Notes under the pieces: model-generated | What the model was told of the DNA's origin: nothing | What the model saw: the letters and a program-made list of their open reading frames with translations, nothing else | Databases searched by the model: none | Program-made: the position numbers and the translations under genes | Assembly: GCA_019828595.1 (NCBI GenBank) | Contig: JAHQRK010000004.1 | Coordinates: 3,906,001 to 3,970,000 of the forward strand | Length of the DNA: 64,000 bases | Reading direction: 5' to 3' | Source: Aphanomyces cochlioides | Lineage: Eukaryota > Oomycota > Saprolegniomycetes > Saprolegniales > Verrucalvaceae | Part shown: positions 21,939-32,035 of the stretch, in pieces | Layout of the letters: every line of letters begins with the position of its first letter | Numbering within the stretch: the first letter of the stretch is position 1

Positions 21939-22989
21939 TTGTTTTCACCACCACGCCTGCTTTTTCATTCACAACATCGCACCCTTCTTTTACACCACGG
22001 AGCGCACTTACACGCGCACACACTAACACATTGGACTTGTCCATTTCATTCACAACTCACACACCAACATAACCATGGACTGCACCTTTTACACTGCCAT
22101 TCAAATTGCAAAGACAAAACACAGCATCCACGCACAGAATGCGATGCCATACATTCCTCCAAAGTCTCACGCCCAAGCTTGTCTCGCTCCTCTCTCAACG
22201 ATCGAATGAAGCACAACTCATTCTCATGTCTTACTCTCGACAGCACACACAACCAAAATGGCGTCTAAGCAAGACGTTGATGTTTTCAGCGACAATACAC
22301 ATTACAAGGCGATGGCTTCCTTCAGGACAGCACACACTTAACAATCATACGCGGAGGAGTTCCATCATGTAGAGGCCATGCATCATATGCTGGACGTCGT
22401 ATCGTGTTCTCTTCAAAGAGCTATGAATAGAAAGAACGACCCATCCAATGCATGTGAAAGTTGCACGTAATGTGGAGCAAGCATACGTTGTCCACACTGA
22501 TTCAAGTTCGACGAGGAGAATACTCTATGCTCCAAAAAGTGCTCTTTTGACGACTTCTCGAGGCGAGGGACAATGACCCTCGATTTCTGTCAATATTCCG
22601 ATCTCATTCGAATCCCTCCTGTGGATAGTTCTTTCAACCACACATCGTTTGCTTTCTGAGCTACAAGACTCTAGATATTACTGTAGGATGAGTTTTTATG
22701 TCATTGCTTTAAAGTATATGTCATAGCATGGGAATCGCCAGAAGAAAGGACCATGACGTGGTTAGCGAAGCATGGGCAGACGAGTGTATTCCCTGTGATG
22801 TGGAAATGAAACGGGATACTTTGTAGTATGGGATGTCAGTTAGTTGACAATGGTGTGTTTGAGTGTGCGTGTTGTTGCATAAGCTGAAGGAGGTAGTGTT
22901 CAGGGTGTATGGGAGGTGTTGTCAGGTGTGTGTATGTGTGTGGAAGAGGACGTGCGAGTGTGTGTGCATGGTCCTATGGAAGCATATAC

Positions 22990-23037
<48 letters not shown>

Positions 23038-23062
23038 ACTGGTTCGATCCCGGTTCGTGGCA
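22990..23062 (+). tRNA. tRNA-Phe(GAA): tRNA-Phe (GAA)
   Basis: Canonical sequence with the native 5' flank (AAGCATATAC). Confidence 0.98.
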
Positions 23063-24113
23063 TTGTTTTCACCACCACGCCTGCTTTTTCATTCACAACA
23101 TCGCACCCTTCTTTTACACCACGGAGCGCACTTACACGCGCACACACTAACACATTGGACTTGTCCATTTCATTCACAACTCACACACCAACATAACCAT
23201 GGACTGCACCTTTTACACTGCCATTCAAATTGCAAAGACAAAACACAGCATCCACGCACAGAATGCGATGCCATACATTCCTCCAAAGTCTCACGCCCAA
23301 GCTTGTCTCGCTCCTCTCTCAACGATCGAATGAAGCACAACTCATTCTCATGTCTTACTCTCGACAGCACACACAACCAAAATGGCGTCTAAGCAAGACG
23401 TTGATGTTTTCAGCGACAATACACATTACAAGGCGATGGCTTCCTTCAGGACAGCACACACTTAACAATCATACGCGGAGGAGTTCCATCATGTAGAGGC
23501 CATGCATCATATGCTGGACGTCGTATCGTGTTCTCTTCAAAGAGCTATGAATAGAAAGAACGACCCATCCAATGCATGTGAAAGTTGCACGTAATGTGGA
23601 GCAAGCATACGTTGTCCACACTGATTCAAGTTCGACGAGGAGAATACTCTATGCTCCAAAAAGTGCTCTTTTGACGACTTCTCGAGGCGAGGGACAATGA
23701 CCCTCGATTTCTGTCAATATTCCGATCTCATTCGAATCCCTCCTGTGGATAGTTCTTTCAACCACACATCGTTTGCTTTCTGAGCTACAAGACTCTAGAT
23801 ATTACTGTAGGATGAGTTTTTATGTCATTGCTTTAAAGTATATGTCATAGCATGGGAATCGCCAGAAGAAAGGACCATGACGTGGTTAGCGAAGCATGGG
23901 CAGACGAGTGTATTCCCTGTGATGTGGAAATGAAACGGGATACTTTGTAGTATGGGATGTCAGTTAGTTGACAATGGTGTGTTTGAGTGTGCGTGTTGTT
24001 GCATAAGCTGAAGGAGGTAGTGTTCAGGGTGTATGGGAGGTGTTGTCAGGTGTGTGTATGTGTGTGGAAGAGGACGTGCGAGTGTGTGTGCATGGTCCTA
24101 TGGAAGCATATAC

Positions 24114-24161
<48 letters not shown>

Positions 24162-24186
24162 ACTGGTTCGATCCCGGTTCGTGGCA
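24114..24186 (+). tRNA. tRNA-Phe(GAA): tRNA-Phe (GAA)
   Basis: Canonical sequence with the native 5' flank. Confidence 0.98.
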
Positions 24187-25236
24187 TTGTTTTCACCACC
24201 ACGCCTGCTTTTTCATTCACAACATCGCACCCTTCTTTTACACCACGGAGCGCACTTACACGCGCACACACTAACACATTGGACTTGTCCATTTCATTAC
24301 AACTCACACACCAACATAACCATGGACTGCACCTTTTACACTGCCATTCAAATTGCAAAGACAAAACACAGCATCCACGCACAGAATGCGATGCCATACA
24401 TTCCTCCAAAGTCTCACGCCCAAGCTTGTCTCGCTCCTCTCTCAACGATCGAATGAAGCACAACTCATTCTCATGTCTTACTCTCGACAGCACACACAAC
24501 CAAAATGGCGTCTAAGCAAGACGTTGATGTTTTCAGCGACAATACACATTACAAGGCGATGGCTTCCTTCAGGACAGCACACACTTAACAATCATACGCG
24601 GAGGAGTTCCATCATGTAGAGGCCATGCATCATATGCTGGACGTCGTATCGTGTTCTCTTCAAAGAGCTATGAATAGAAAGAACGACCCATCCAATGCAT
24701 GTGAAAGTTGCACGTAATGTGGAGCAAGCATACGTTGTCCACACTGATTCAAGTTCGACGAGGAGAATACTCTATGCTCCAAAAAGTGCTCTTTTGACGA
24801 CTTCTCGAGGCGAGGGACAATGACCCTCGATTTCTGTCAATATTCCGATCTCATTCGAATCCCTCCTGTGGATAGTTCTTTCAACCACACATCGTTTGCT
24901 TTCTGAGCTACAAGACTCTAGATATTACTGTAGGATGAGTTTTTATGTCATTGCTTTAAAGTATATGTCATAGCATGGGAATCGCCAGAAGAAAGGACCA
25001 TGACGTGGTTAGCGAAGCATGGGCAGACGAGTGTATTCCCTGTGATGTGGAAATGAAACGGGATACTTTGTAGTATGGGATGTCAGTTAGTTGACAATGG
25101 TGTGTTTGAGTGTGCGTGTTGTTGCATAAGCTGAAGGAGGTAGTGTTCAGGGTGTATGGGAGGTGTTGTCAGGTGTGTGTATGTGTGTGGAAGAGGACGT
25201 GCGAGTGTGTGTGCATGGTCCTATGGAAGCATATAC

Positions 25237-25284
<48 letters not shown>

Positions 25285-25308
25285 ACTGGTTCGATCCGGT
25301 TCGTGGCA
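25237..25308 (+). pseudogene. tRNA-Phe (GAA) with 1-nt T-arm deletion
   Basis: 72 nt; one C is missing from the CCC of the B box/T arm (GATCCGG instead of GATCCCGG). This removes a pair from the T stem or shortens the T loop. The anticodon and acceptor arms are unchanged. Probably not matured efficiently; a base-calling or assembly error is possible. Confidence 0.8.
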
Positions 25309-26389
25309 TTGTTTTCACCACCACGCCTGCTTTTTCATTCACAACATCGCACCCTTCTTTTACACCACGGAGCGCACTTACACGCGCACACACTAACACA
25401 TTGGACTTGTCCATTTCATTCACAACTCACACACCAACATAACCATGGACTGCACCTTTTACACTGCCATTCAAATTGCAAAGACAAAACACAGCATCCA
25501 CGCACAGAATGCGATGCCATACATTCCTCCAAAGTCTCACGCCCAAGCTTGTCTCGCTCCTCTCTCAACGATCGAATGAAGCACAACTCATTCTCATGTC
25601 TTACTCTCGACAGCACACACAACCAAAATGGCGTCTAAGCAAGACGTTGATGTTTTCAGCGACAATACACATTACAAGGCGATGGCTTCCTTCAGGACAG
25701 CACACACTTAACAATCATACGCGGAGGAGTTCCATCATGTAGAGGCCATGCATCATATGCTGGACGTCGTATCGTGTTCTCTTCAAAGAGCTATGAATAG
25801 AAAGAACGACCCATCCAATGCATGTGAAAGTTGCACGTAATGTGGAGCAAGCATACGTTGTCCACACTGATTCAAGTTCGACGAGGAGAATACTCTATGC
25901 TCCAAAAAGTGCTCTTTTGACGACTTCTCGAGGCGAGGGACAATGACCCTCGATTTCTGTCAATATTCCGATCTCATTCGAATCCCTCCTGTGGATAGTT
26001 CTTTCAACCACACATCGTTTGCTTTCTGAGCTACAAGACTCTAGATATTACTGTAGGATGAGTTTTTATGTCATTGCTTTAAAGTATATGTCATAGCATG
26101 GGAATCGCCAGAAGAAAGGACCATGACGTGGTTAGCGAAGCATGGGCAGACGAGTGTATTCCCTGTGATGTGGAAATGAAACGGGATACTTTGTAGTATG
26201 GGATGTCAGTTAGTTGACAATGGTGTGTTTGAGTGTGCGTGTTGTTGCATAAGCTGAAGGAGGTAGTGTTCAGGGTGTATGGGAGGTGTTGTCAGGTGTG
26301 TGTATGTGTGTGGAAGAGGACGTGCGAGTGTGTGTGCATGGTCCTATGGAAGCATATACGCCGCGATAGCTCACTGCAATGGGGAGGTA

Positions 26390-26418
26390 TATTAATAGAC
26401 TTTCAATATCTACTAATA
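26390..26418 (-). promoter_or_regulatory. Family A 3'-UTR hairpin
   Basis: TATTAATAGA (26390-26399) and TCTACTAATA (26409-26418) pair as a 10-bp stem (one G-U in the RNA) around a 9-nt loop, 16 nt from the element end. In the RNA it is preceded by blocks TTGGAAGTGGGATGAGCC and GGCAATATTAGT and followed by CTCCCCATTG, all three shared with family B although the stem bases differ. It likely binds the element's own RT (inference). Confidence 0.7.
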
Positions 26419-26530
26419 CTAATATTGCCTACTAACGGCTCATCCCACTTCCAAATGCTTCAGCATATTTTCTACTTTGGGCTTTGGAGTACAGCGATTT
26501 TTGACTTGTTGAATAAATACTTGGGGCTTG

Positions 26531-29500
26531 TTAATTTGGGGCTGAAGGTTGGAGCGCGAGCAAAGTCGGGTACTTGGCTACCAGTGGGCGATAGACAGGT
26601 TGTCTATGCAAAGTATTGATTGCTGAAATTGCTTCCACTCGTTGAGGGCTGTCAACTTCTTGGAGGCGAAGCCATCTGCGGATCGATGCATGCCATCGGA
26701 TGAAGCTGACTTCTTGCCAAATTTCTGGCGGAGGCGGCTCCTTCGATTCGAACTTGGCGGCGTTGTGCGTTGTCCAAATATAGTGAAGGTTGGAAGCACA
26801 CAGAAGAGCCCAGAGCACAAACAGTATGTCTTGAAGCTGGCTACCGCGTTCGTTGACTTGAAAGCGGTCGATGTTGGTGATGGCAGTCCAATCGAAATTG
26901 ACACCGAAGCATCGCCAAGCGGTCGCGTGAAAACGCCAAAGGGGATACACGCGAGAGCAGGTGTGGAAGGCGTGGTGTTGGTTCTCCGGTGCGTCGCAAT
27001 TGGTATAGACACAGCAAATTACGTCTGGCTGCTGAGGTTGCAAGTAGAACAAGCGCGAGTTGACAGGCAGCATGTTGAACAACAGTCGAAACCAAACGTC
27101 GCCATGGAGGGGAGGCGGCCAACGGCATGTTTTGCGGATGAGTCGCACGTAGGTCGCAATATCTTGTTGCTCGACGCGGGACGATGTCGCCACTGGGTGC
27201 GGTTTTCCATCCGAAGGGGCGTGATGCGCCAAACGTGATACGAGTCGCTTGGGCCAACGCTCGAAGGATAGCAATTGATCTTTGAAAAGTGCCTTGAAAG
27301 GGTGACTTGTTGTATCGATATCGGTCAAAGCAGTTCCAGTTCGAACGCCAGACGTGCGGAGGACTTGGTCGAATATCTTGGTGAGGTGGCTATAAACTTG
27401 ACCAGCACGTTCGGGTGCTGCAAATCCCATCGCGCCGTTCGCTTGTAACGTCACTTGTGCCGCACGGTTGTTGGATGACAGTCGATCAATAAACGCAGCT
27501 CTTGTAGGCCATGTCCCTTGCCGTGTCAAGAAGTCTTTGAGGCAGTGGAAACCGTTTTGAGACGCATGTCTACACCATCGACGACACAGAGCAGTCTTCA
27601 CGACATTTGATGTAGCACCCGCAGGACCAACTTGCAGAGCGGGGTAGGATGTCAGCCACACGGGGAGGTTCAAAAGTTCTTCGAGGCTTGGTGGCGAAGC
27701 GGTTCGCTTGGCCATAGGTGTGGCGGCCCATTGATGCCAAATGTCGTGCCAAAGAGGATGCAGCTCCCACAAAAACAACCACTTGGAGCTGTGGTTGGGG
27801 AAGTACGTGAGAAAGTCGAACGGGTGGGTGTCGCGATACAGCTTGTTCATGACACGGGAAAATTGTCTCTTGACAAGCAACTTCCATGGGGCAAATGTGT
27901 TGGGTGAATTGGGCTGCATCAAGAGTTGGAGCCGCAGCAGTCGCTGAGTCCGAAGCTTCGAAGCCACATGCGGAATACCGAGGCCGAGTTTTTGATCGAA
28001 CTGCCACTTGCGGCAAATAGTTGAGCGATGATGGTCGGTGATTTGCGTCTTCCGACCAAGGATGTACTTGTTGACCATTCTTTGCCAAACGGCAACCATC
28101 GTTGGAGGCACATACACTGCAGCCGTGACATGCCATAACAACGACAACAACATGGTCGATACGATGAGTTTGCGGCCTTGGATGGTTCGCGCACGACTTC
28201 CCCACGTTTGAAACGCAGCCAGAAACTTGTCGTTCAGTTGCTGGACTTGAAAATCGCGCGGCAGTCGGTGGCCAAAGAGAATACCAAGGTATTTCACTGG
28301 CTTCTCGCTCGGCAAGACGTTCAAGAGGCCACCATCGTCGATGTCTTCGATATCGAGATTGTTGTTGAGCGCCAAAGTCATGCACTTGGCAACGTTGAGA
28401 CGAGCTCCAGACACAGAGCAAAAGTCTTCGACAATTGCCATTTGCTCGACCGCCGCTTGGAGGGATGACGAGAGTAGAGTCGTGTCGTCGGCAAAGTAGA
28501 TGCTCGTCAGTGAGTCTCCATTTGGAAGGGGAATACCAAAATCAGGAGATCCGCGTAGCATTTCGCCGAGTGGCTCGAGGTAAAGTACGAAGAGCATGCA
28601 CGATAGGGGGCAACCTTGCTTGACTCCGCGGGTAGGCCGTATGGTAGGGCCAAGACCGTCGTTGAAAATGATCTGGACCAGAGGCGTATTGTAAAGCAAC
28701 TGAACCCAAGACACAAATGTGGGACCGATGTTCATCTCCTTGAGTACGTCGAAGAGAAAGCCTTGGTCAACCATATCGTATGCCTTGGAAAAGTCGAGAA
28801 ACGTCGCGTAGTAGTCGTGGTCTTCATTGGTACAGAAAGTCTGCAATGCTTGTACCAGCATCACGTGGTCGTGCAAGCGACGGCCAGGGACAAAACCAGC
28901 TTGGCTTGGGTGAGCGAGGTATGGGGCAACTTGTGCAAGACGGTAGGCCAGCGCCCGCGATAGAATCTTGACTTCAACCGACATGAGAGTAATCGGCCGA
29001 TAGTTGCCAGGGTCGCCTCTGTCTCCAGCCTTGAACAAGAGCGCCACTGCACTTCGGCGTTGTTGGAGCAGGAGGTGACCGTGATGGGTGAGTTGGTAGT
29101 TGAACACCTTGAGCAGGATTTGGGCGAATACGTCCGGGGAGACTTGAAAGAAAGCTGCAGGCCAGCCGTCTGAACCAGGAGACTTGTTCGGGTTCATAGA
29201 CTTGAGCGCGCCACACAGGTCTTCCGCCGTGAGAGGACTTTCCAGAGCGTCGCGCTGTTCTTGAGTGAGACGTCGAGTAATGGCTCGAATGATAGCTCGG
29301 CGACGGGCCCGATTCAACGGTGGTTGGTCTCTTGGAGTGACCATGATGTTTTTCCAATGAGACGTAAAACCAGCCTTGACTTCAGACGGGTCAGTCGACG
29401 TTGCACCGTTGATTGTCACGGACGAGAGCGGCACTTTGATCCCCTTGGGTCGACGAAAAAAGTGACTGGTACCTCGCTCGTTGACGTTGGCGTGAAAGTC

Positions 29501-30685
29501 GAATTGCTGATCCAGGTTGAACTGTCGGTACTCGCTGCGGGCAGTGTCAAGGGCTTGACGGGCGGTATTAACAATGGATGTCTCAACGAGTCCCATGTCG
29601 AATGCTCGGCGGGAAGTAAGCCACTTCATCTTGAGGCTGTTGAGTGTGTACTTCATCGAGTCAATGTACTGGCGATGACTGACTTGGAGACGCTTCTTCA
29701 TTCTCTTCAACCAGCCGTACCACTTTGCGCCAAAGTTTTGAGTGTCGTCTGCGCGCATCTCGTCCAAAAGTTGATTGGCTTCGGCCTTGATCGCTGCGAC
29801 TACTTGAGGGTTCTTTAAGAGCTCACGGGGGAGGCGCCAGTAACTTCGGTCGGGAGCTCGCTGCTCGCAGGAGAGGACCACTTTGTGTTCCATGTGGTCG
29901 CCTGCAAAGCTGCTTGGGGAATAGCTTGAACGTGCGTACGTTTGAGCGACGATATCTTGGTCCACAAACAGGTAGTCGAGGCGGTTGCTTCGACCAGGGC
30001 CGCTGTAAACGCGCTCGTTGGGGTGGTGCATCCTCCACGCATCGATAACACCAAGTGCTGAAAGCCAGGCAATGCATTCCGCCTTACCAGCGTTGTGGTC
30101 TTGGCGAGGTCGAGTCGCGTCCAGATGCTCCTCCAGGGGTAAGTTGAAATCGCCTCCGACAAAGTGAATGCTGTCGTCTTCAAAGTCGCGAGGCAGATCG
30201 TCGAAAAACGGTGCTCGAGAGTGAGCGATAACCGGGGCATAGACGTTGTGAAAGTACACAGGAACGCCGTCCCACTGAGTTCGAACAACCATGTATCTTC
30301 CAGGTCGGTCATGGGTGGTCAAGTGTTGCAGGTCGAGGAATCCAGGCATGGATCCATGGAAATACGATGCCACACCGCAGCGCCGATTGTTGAGTGAGTC
30401 GACGCGATCAGTGCGGAGATCGTTGGTGAAGAGCTTGTATTTGCCAACGCCTACTTCGTTGTTGAGGTGGAGTTGGAAGGTTTCGAGATGTTTGATGTTA
30501 TTGATTTTGGTTTCTTGAAAGAAAACGGCTTGGGTCGGAATTTGGAGTCGCCGCGCCACAAGATGTCCGTTGTCTTTCAGCCCATTGAGGTTGGCAGTGG
30601 TCAGTTCGAGTATGGGGAACTTGGTGAAGAGACCGGCCGCGACCACCTTAGCCACGGAACGCGACAGACGTTGCGTTCGCAACAT
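26531..30685 (-). CDS. Family A ORF2: APE endonuclease-reverse transcriptase, intact
   Basis: 1,384 aa from ATG 30685. Residues ~25-275 form an APE-type endonuclease: TANLNGL, QETK (57-60), NVYAPV, GGDFN (177-181), NRLDYLF and GDH (262-264). Residues ~500-805 are the RT: PGSDGWPAAFF, YRPITLMS, QAGFVPGRR, LDFSKAYD (630-637), RGVKQGCPLS, YFADD (730-734) and KYLGILFG. A Trp-rich linker leads to a CCHC-type finger (Cys1225, Cys1230, His1238, Cys1243). No RNase H was seen. It nicks the tRNA plus strand after A14 and copies element RNA from that end (inferred from junctions). All key motifs are present and the frame is unbroken, so activity is plausible. It is similar to L1/Tx1-type elements; the clade was not tested. 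Confidence 0.92.
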   Translation of the reverse strand: MLRTQRLSRSVAKVVAAGLFTKFPILELTTANLNGLKDNGHLVARRLQIPTQAVFFQETKINNIKHLETFQLHLNNEVGVGKYKLFTNDLRTDRVDSLNNRRCGVASYFHGSMPGFLDLQHLTTHDRPGRYMVVRTQWDGVPVYFHNVYAPVIAHSRAPFFDDLPRDFEDDSIHFVGGDFNLPLEEHLDATRPRQDHNAGKAECIAWLSALGVIDAWRMHHPNERVYSGPGRSNRLDYLFVDQDIVAQTYARSSYSPSSFAGDHMEHKVVLSCEQRAPDRSYWRLPRELLKNPQVVAAIKAEANQLLDEMRADDTQNFGAKWYGWLKRMKKRLQVSHRQYIDSMKYTLNSLKMKWLTSRRAFDMGLVETSIVNTARQALDTARSEYRQFNLDQQFDFHANVNERGTSHFFRRPKGIKVPLSSVTINGATSTDPSEVKAGFTSHWKNIMVTPRDQPPLNRARRRAIIRAITRRLTQEQRDALESPLTAEDLCGALKSMNPNKSPGSDGWPAAFFQVSPDVFAQILLKVFNYQLTHHGHLLLQQRRSAVALLFKAGDRGDPGNYRPITLMSVEVKILSRALAYRLAQVAPYLAHPSQAGFVPGRRLHDHVMLVQALQTFCTNEDHDYYATFLDFSKAYDMVDQGFLFDVLKEMNIGPTFVSWVQLLYNTPLVQIIFNDGLGPTIRPTRGVKQGCPLSCMLFVLYLEPLGEMLRGSPDFGIPLPNGDSLTSIYFADDTTLLSSSLQAAVEQMAIVEDFCSVSGARLNVAKCMTLALNNNLDIEDIDDGGLLNVLPSEKPVKYLGILFGHRLPRDFQVQQLNDKFLAAFQTWGSRARTIQGRKLIVSTMLLSLLWHVTAAVYVPPTMVAVWQRMVNKYILGRKTQITDHHRSTICRKWQFDQKLGLGIPHVASKLRTQRLLRLQLLMQPNSPNTFAPWKLLVKRQFSRVMNKLYRDTHPFDFLTYFPNHSSKWLFLWELHPLWHDIWHQWAATPMAKRTASPPSLEELLNLPVWLTSYPALQVGPAGATSNVVKTALCRRWCRHASQNGFHCLKDFLTRQGTWPTRAAFIDRLSSNNRAAQVTLQANGAMGFAAPERAGQVYSHLTKIFDQVLRTSGVRTGTALTDIDTTSHPFKALFKDQLLSFERWPKRLVSRLAHHAPSDGKPHPVATSSRVEQQDIATYVRLIRKTCRWPPPLHGDVWFRLLFNMLPVNSRLFYLQPQQPDVICCVYTNCDAPENQHHAFHTCSRVYPLWRFHATAWRCFGVNFDWTAITNIDRFQVNERGSQLQDILFVLWALLCASNLHYIWTTHNAAKFESKEPPPPEIWQEVSFIRWHASIRRWLRLQEVDSPQRVEAISAINTLHRQPVYRPLVAKYPTLLALQPSAPN

Positions 30686-31211
30686 CTCCCAGCATGAGTG
30701 TCTGAGTGTCGGGTTGGAACATCACTTGGTTGTCGAAGGTGGGGTCCAGGGAGCCAGCCTCATGGAATTCCAGGATCGTGGTCAAGACGTATCGCGACTT
30801 CTCGTCTTCGCCGGCATACAACGTTTCCATGATATTCCAAATCAAGAGGCCGAAGCTCGTGTCAAGCAATATGGCAGATAGCGATACGCCCGACAAACAG
30901 CGGGAGCCCAAATGAGAAGCCAGTGCAGTGACCGGGTACTTGGTAGAGGCCACGATCGCAGCATCACTGTTGTAGTACGTTGGAGCATGAATGGCCAAGA
31001 GAACTTCTGCCACAGCCAACACTTCTTCCAGGTCGCCGCGGTGGAGGGAAATCTCGTCGCCGTCAATGGTAGTATCGATGAAGTCGATGTTCTTGAATAG
31101 CTCGATGTTGCTGAAGATGGCTTGAACGTGCTCGCGGGTCATACGCACACCCCACGTCAATGAGTACAGCTGGGAGAACGGTTTGTCTCCACCCAAGTCG
31201 CTCGAAGCCAC
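30648..31211 (-). CDS. Family A ORF1 region, third frame segment
   Basis: Open frame ending 38 nt inside ORF2. It has no ATG at its head (first ATG at 31142), and the preceding segment ends 55 nt downstream of this segment's upper end in another frame. That suggests it is the continuation of ORF1 after a -1 shift, not a separate gene. About 165-187 aa, largely hydrophobic and mixed alpha/beta in character, with no domain I recognise. A7 retains its last part. Confidence 0.6.
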   Translation of the reverse strand: MASSDLGGDKPFSQLYSLTWGVRMTREHVQAIFSNIELFKNIDFIDTTIDGDEISLHRGDLEEVLAVAEVLLAIHAPTYYNSDAAIVASTKYPVTALASHLGSRCLSGVSLSAILLDTSFGLLIWNIMETLYAGEDEKSRYVLTTILEFHEAGSLDPTFDNQVMFQPDTQTLMLGDVANATSVAFRG

Positions 31212-32035
31212 CGATGGAGGAGGCGTTGTCTCACAAAGTACTCAAAGCATGCACGGTCTTCATCAAAAAGTCGGTGCAGTTGCAAGCCAAATTCAATCGG
31301 GGAACGCTCGAGATGGCTACACAGCATGTCGACGCGGCCGTCGTTGATGAGTCGGGCAAGGTTGAACGAGCTGTTGGTCACTGCATCTTCGACTTGGGTT
31401 GAGAGATGCAATGGAACTTTGGCTGTCTTGGTGTCGAGGTCTTGTAGTTCGGCGAGAATTTCGTCAAGAGACATTTCTATGCGCTTGGGAACGCCATCTT
31501 GGATCTTGGTGCCGCCGACAAATTGACCGGACGTAGGGAGGTGGGGAGGGTCATCCGAGACGTCCAGCTTGGGTACAATCGTTGAGATCTTGTAATCGCC
31601 AAACTGAGCAACGTGTTCCTCGGGGTTGACACACACACGTTCGTCGAGGGCTTCAAACATGTTGGGCGAAATCCAAGAGCGGCCATGCTCGGGGGAATCC
31701 ACTTGCTGTTGCGTCTTCTTGCGCTTGCCTCTCGACGCCTTGACGCCAGTCCACTGCGGAGGGTTGGCTTGCGCAGTTTTCCGACGTTTTGGCGCCTTGG
31801 GAGTCGAAGAAGGCGGGTTGGTTGGGCTGGGAGCTGGCTTGTTCAATCCATATTGGCGGGACGTTGCATCAAGGTCCAAACGAACCAAGTTCTTGTCACG
31901 AAAATACCACCCTTGACCGTACACGCGGAGACAACGGCCCTTGAAAAGAATTTCTTCGACGAGACGGCCGTCGCGCTGTATGGTCGTTGGTACGGAGGTT
32001 CCTTCAAAGTAAAGGCGGTACCGAGAGCTCGCCAT
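31157..32035 (-). CDS. Family A ORF1 region, second frame segment (basic RNA-binding-like)
   Basis: 292 aa from ATG 32035, overlapping the first segment by 32 nt in the +1 frame. The beginning (RYRLYFEGTSVP, then ILFKGRCLRVYGQGWYF) reads as a compact folded domain. It is followed by a Pro/Lys/Arg-rich stretch with KAPKRRKT and KRKK clusters that could bind RNA or act as a nuclear signal. An ORF1-type nucleic-acid-binding role is inferred from position and composition only. Confidence 0.6.
   Translation of the reverse strand: MASSRYRLYFEGTSVPTTIQRDGRLVEEILFKGRCLRVYGQGWYFRDKNLVRLDLDATSRQYGLNKPAPSPTNPPSSTPKAPKRRKTAQANPPQWTGVKASRGKRKKTQQQVDSPEHGRSWISPNMFEALDERVCVNPEEHVAQFGDYKISTIVPKLDVSDDPPHLPTSGQFVGGTKIQDGVPKRIEMSLDEILAELQDLDTKTAKVPLHLSTQVEDAVTNSSFNLARLINDGRVDMLCSHLERSPIEFGLQLHRLFDEDRACFEYFVRQRLLHRWLRATWVETNRSPSCTH

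Larger units (their letters stand above)
21866..26359 (+). repeat. tRNA-Phe array block, four units
   Basis: Units start at 21866, 22990, 24114 and 25237. The third is 1,123 bp because of a C lost near 24297; the fourth is 1,123 bp because of the deletion in its tRNA. Spacers are otherwise the standard type, with C at offset 571. The block ends at stub 26360. Confidence 0.95.
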
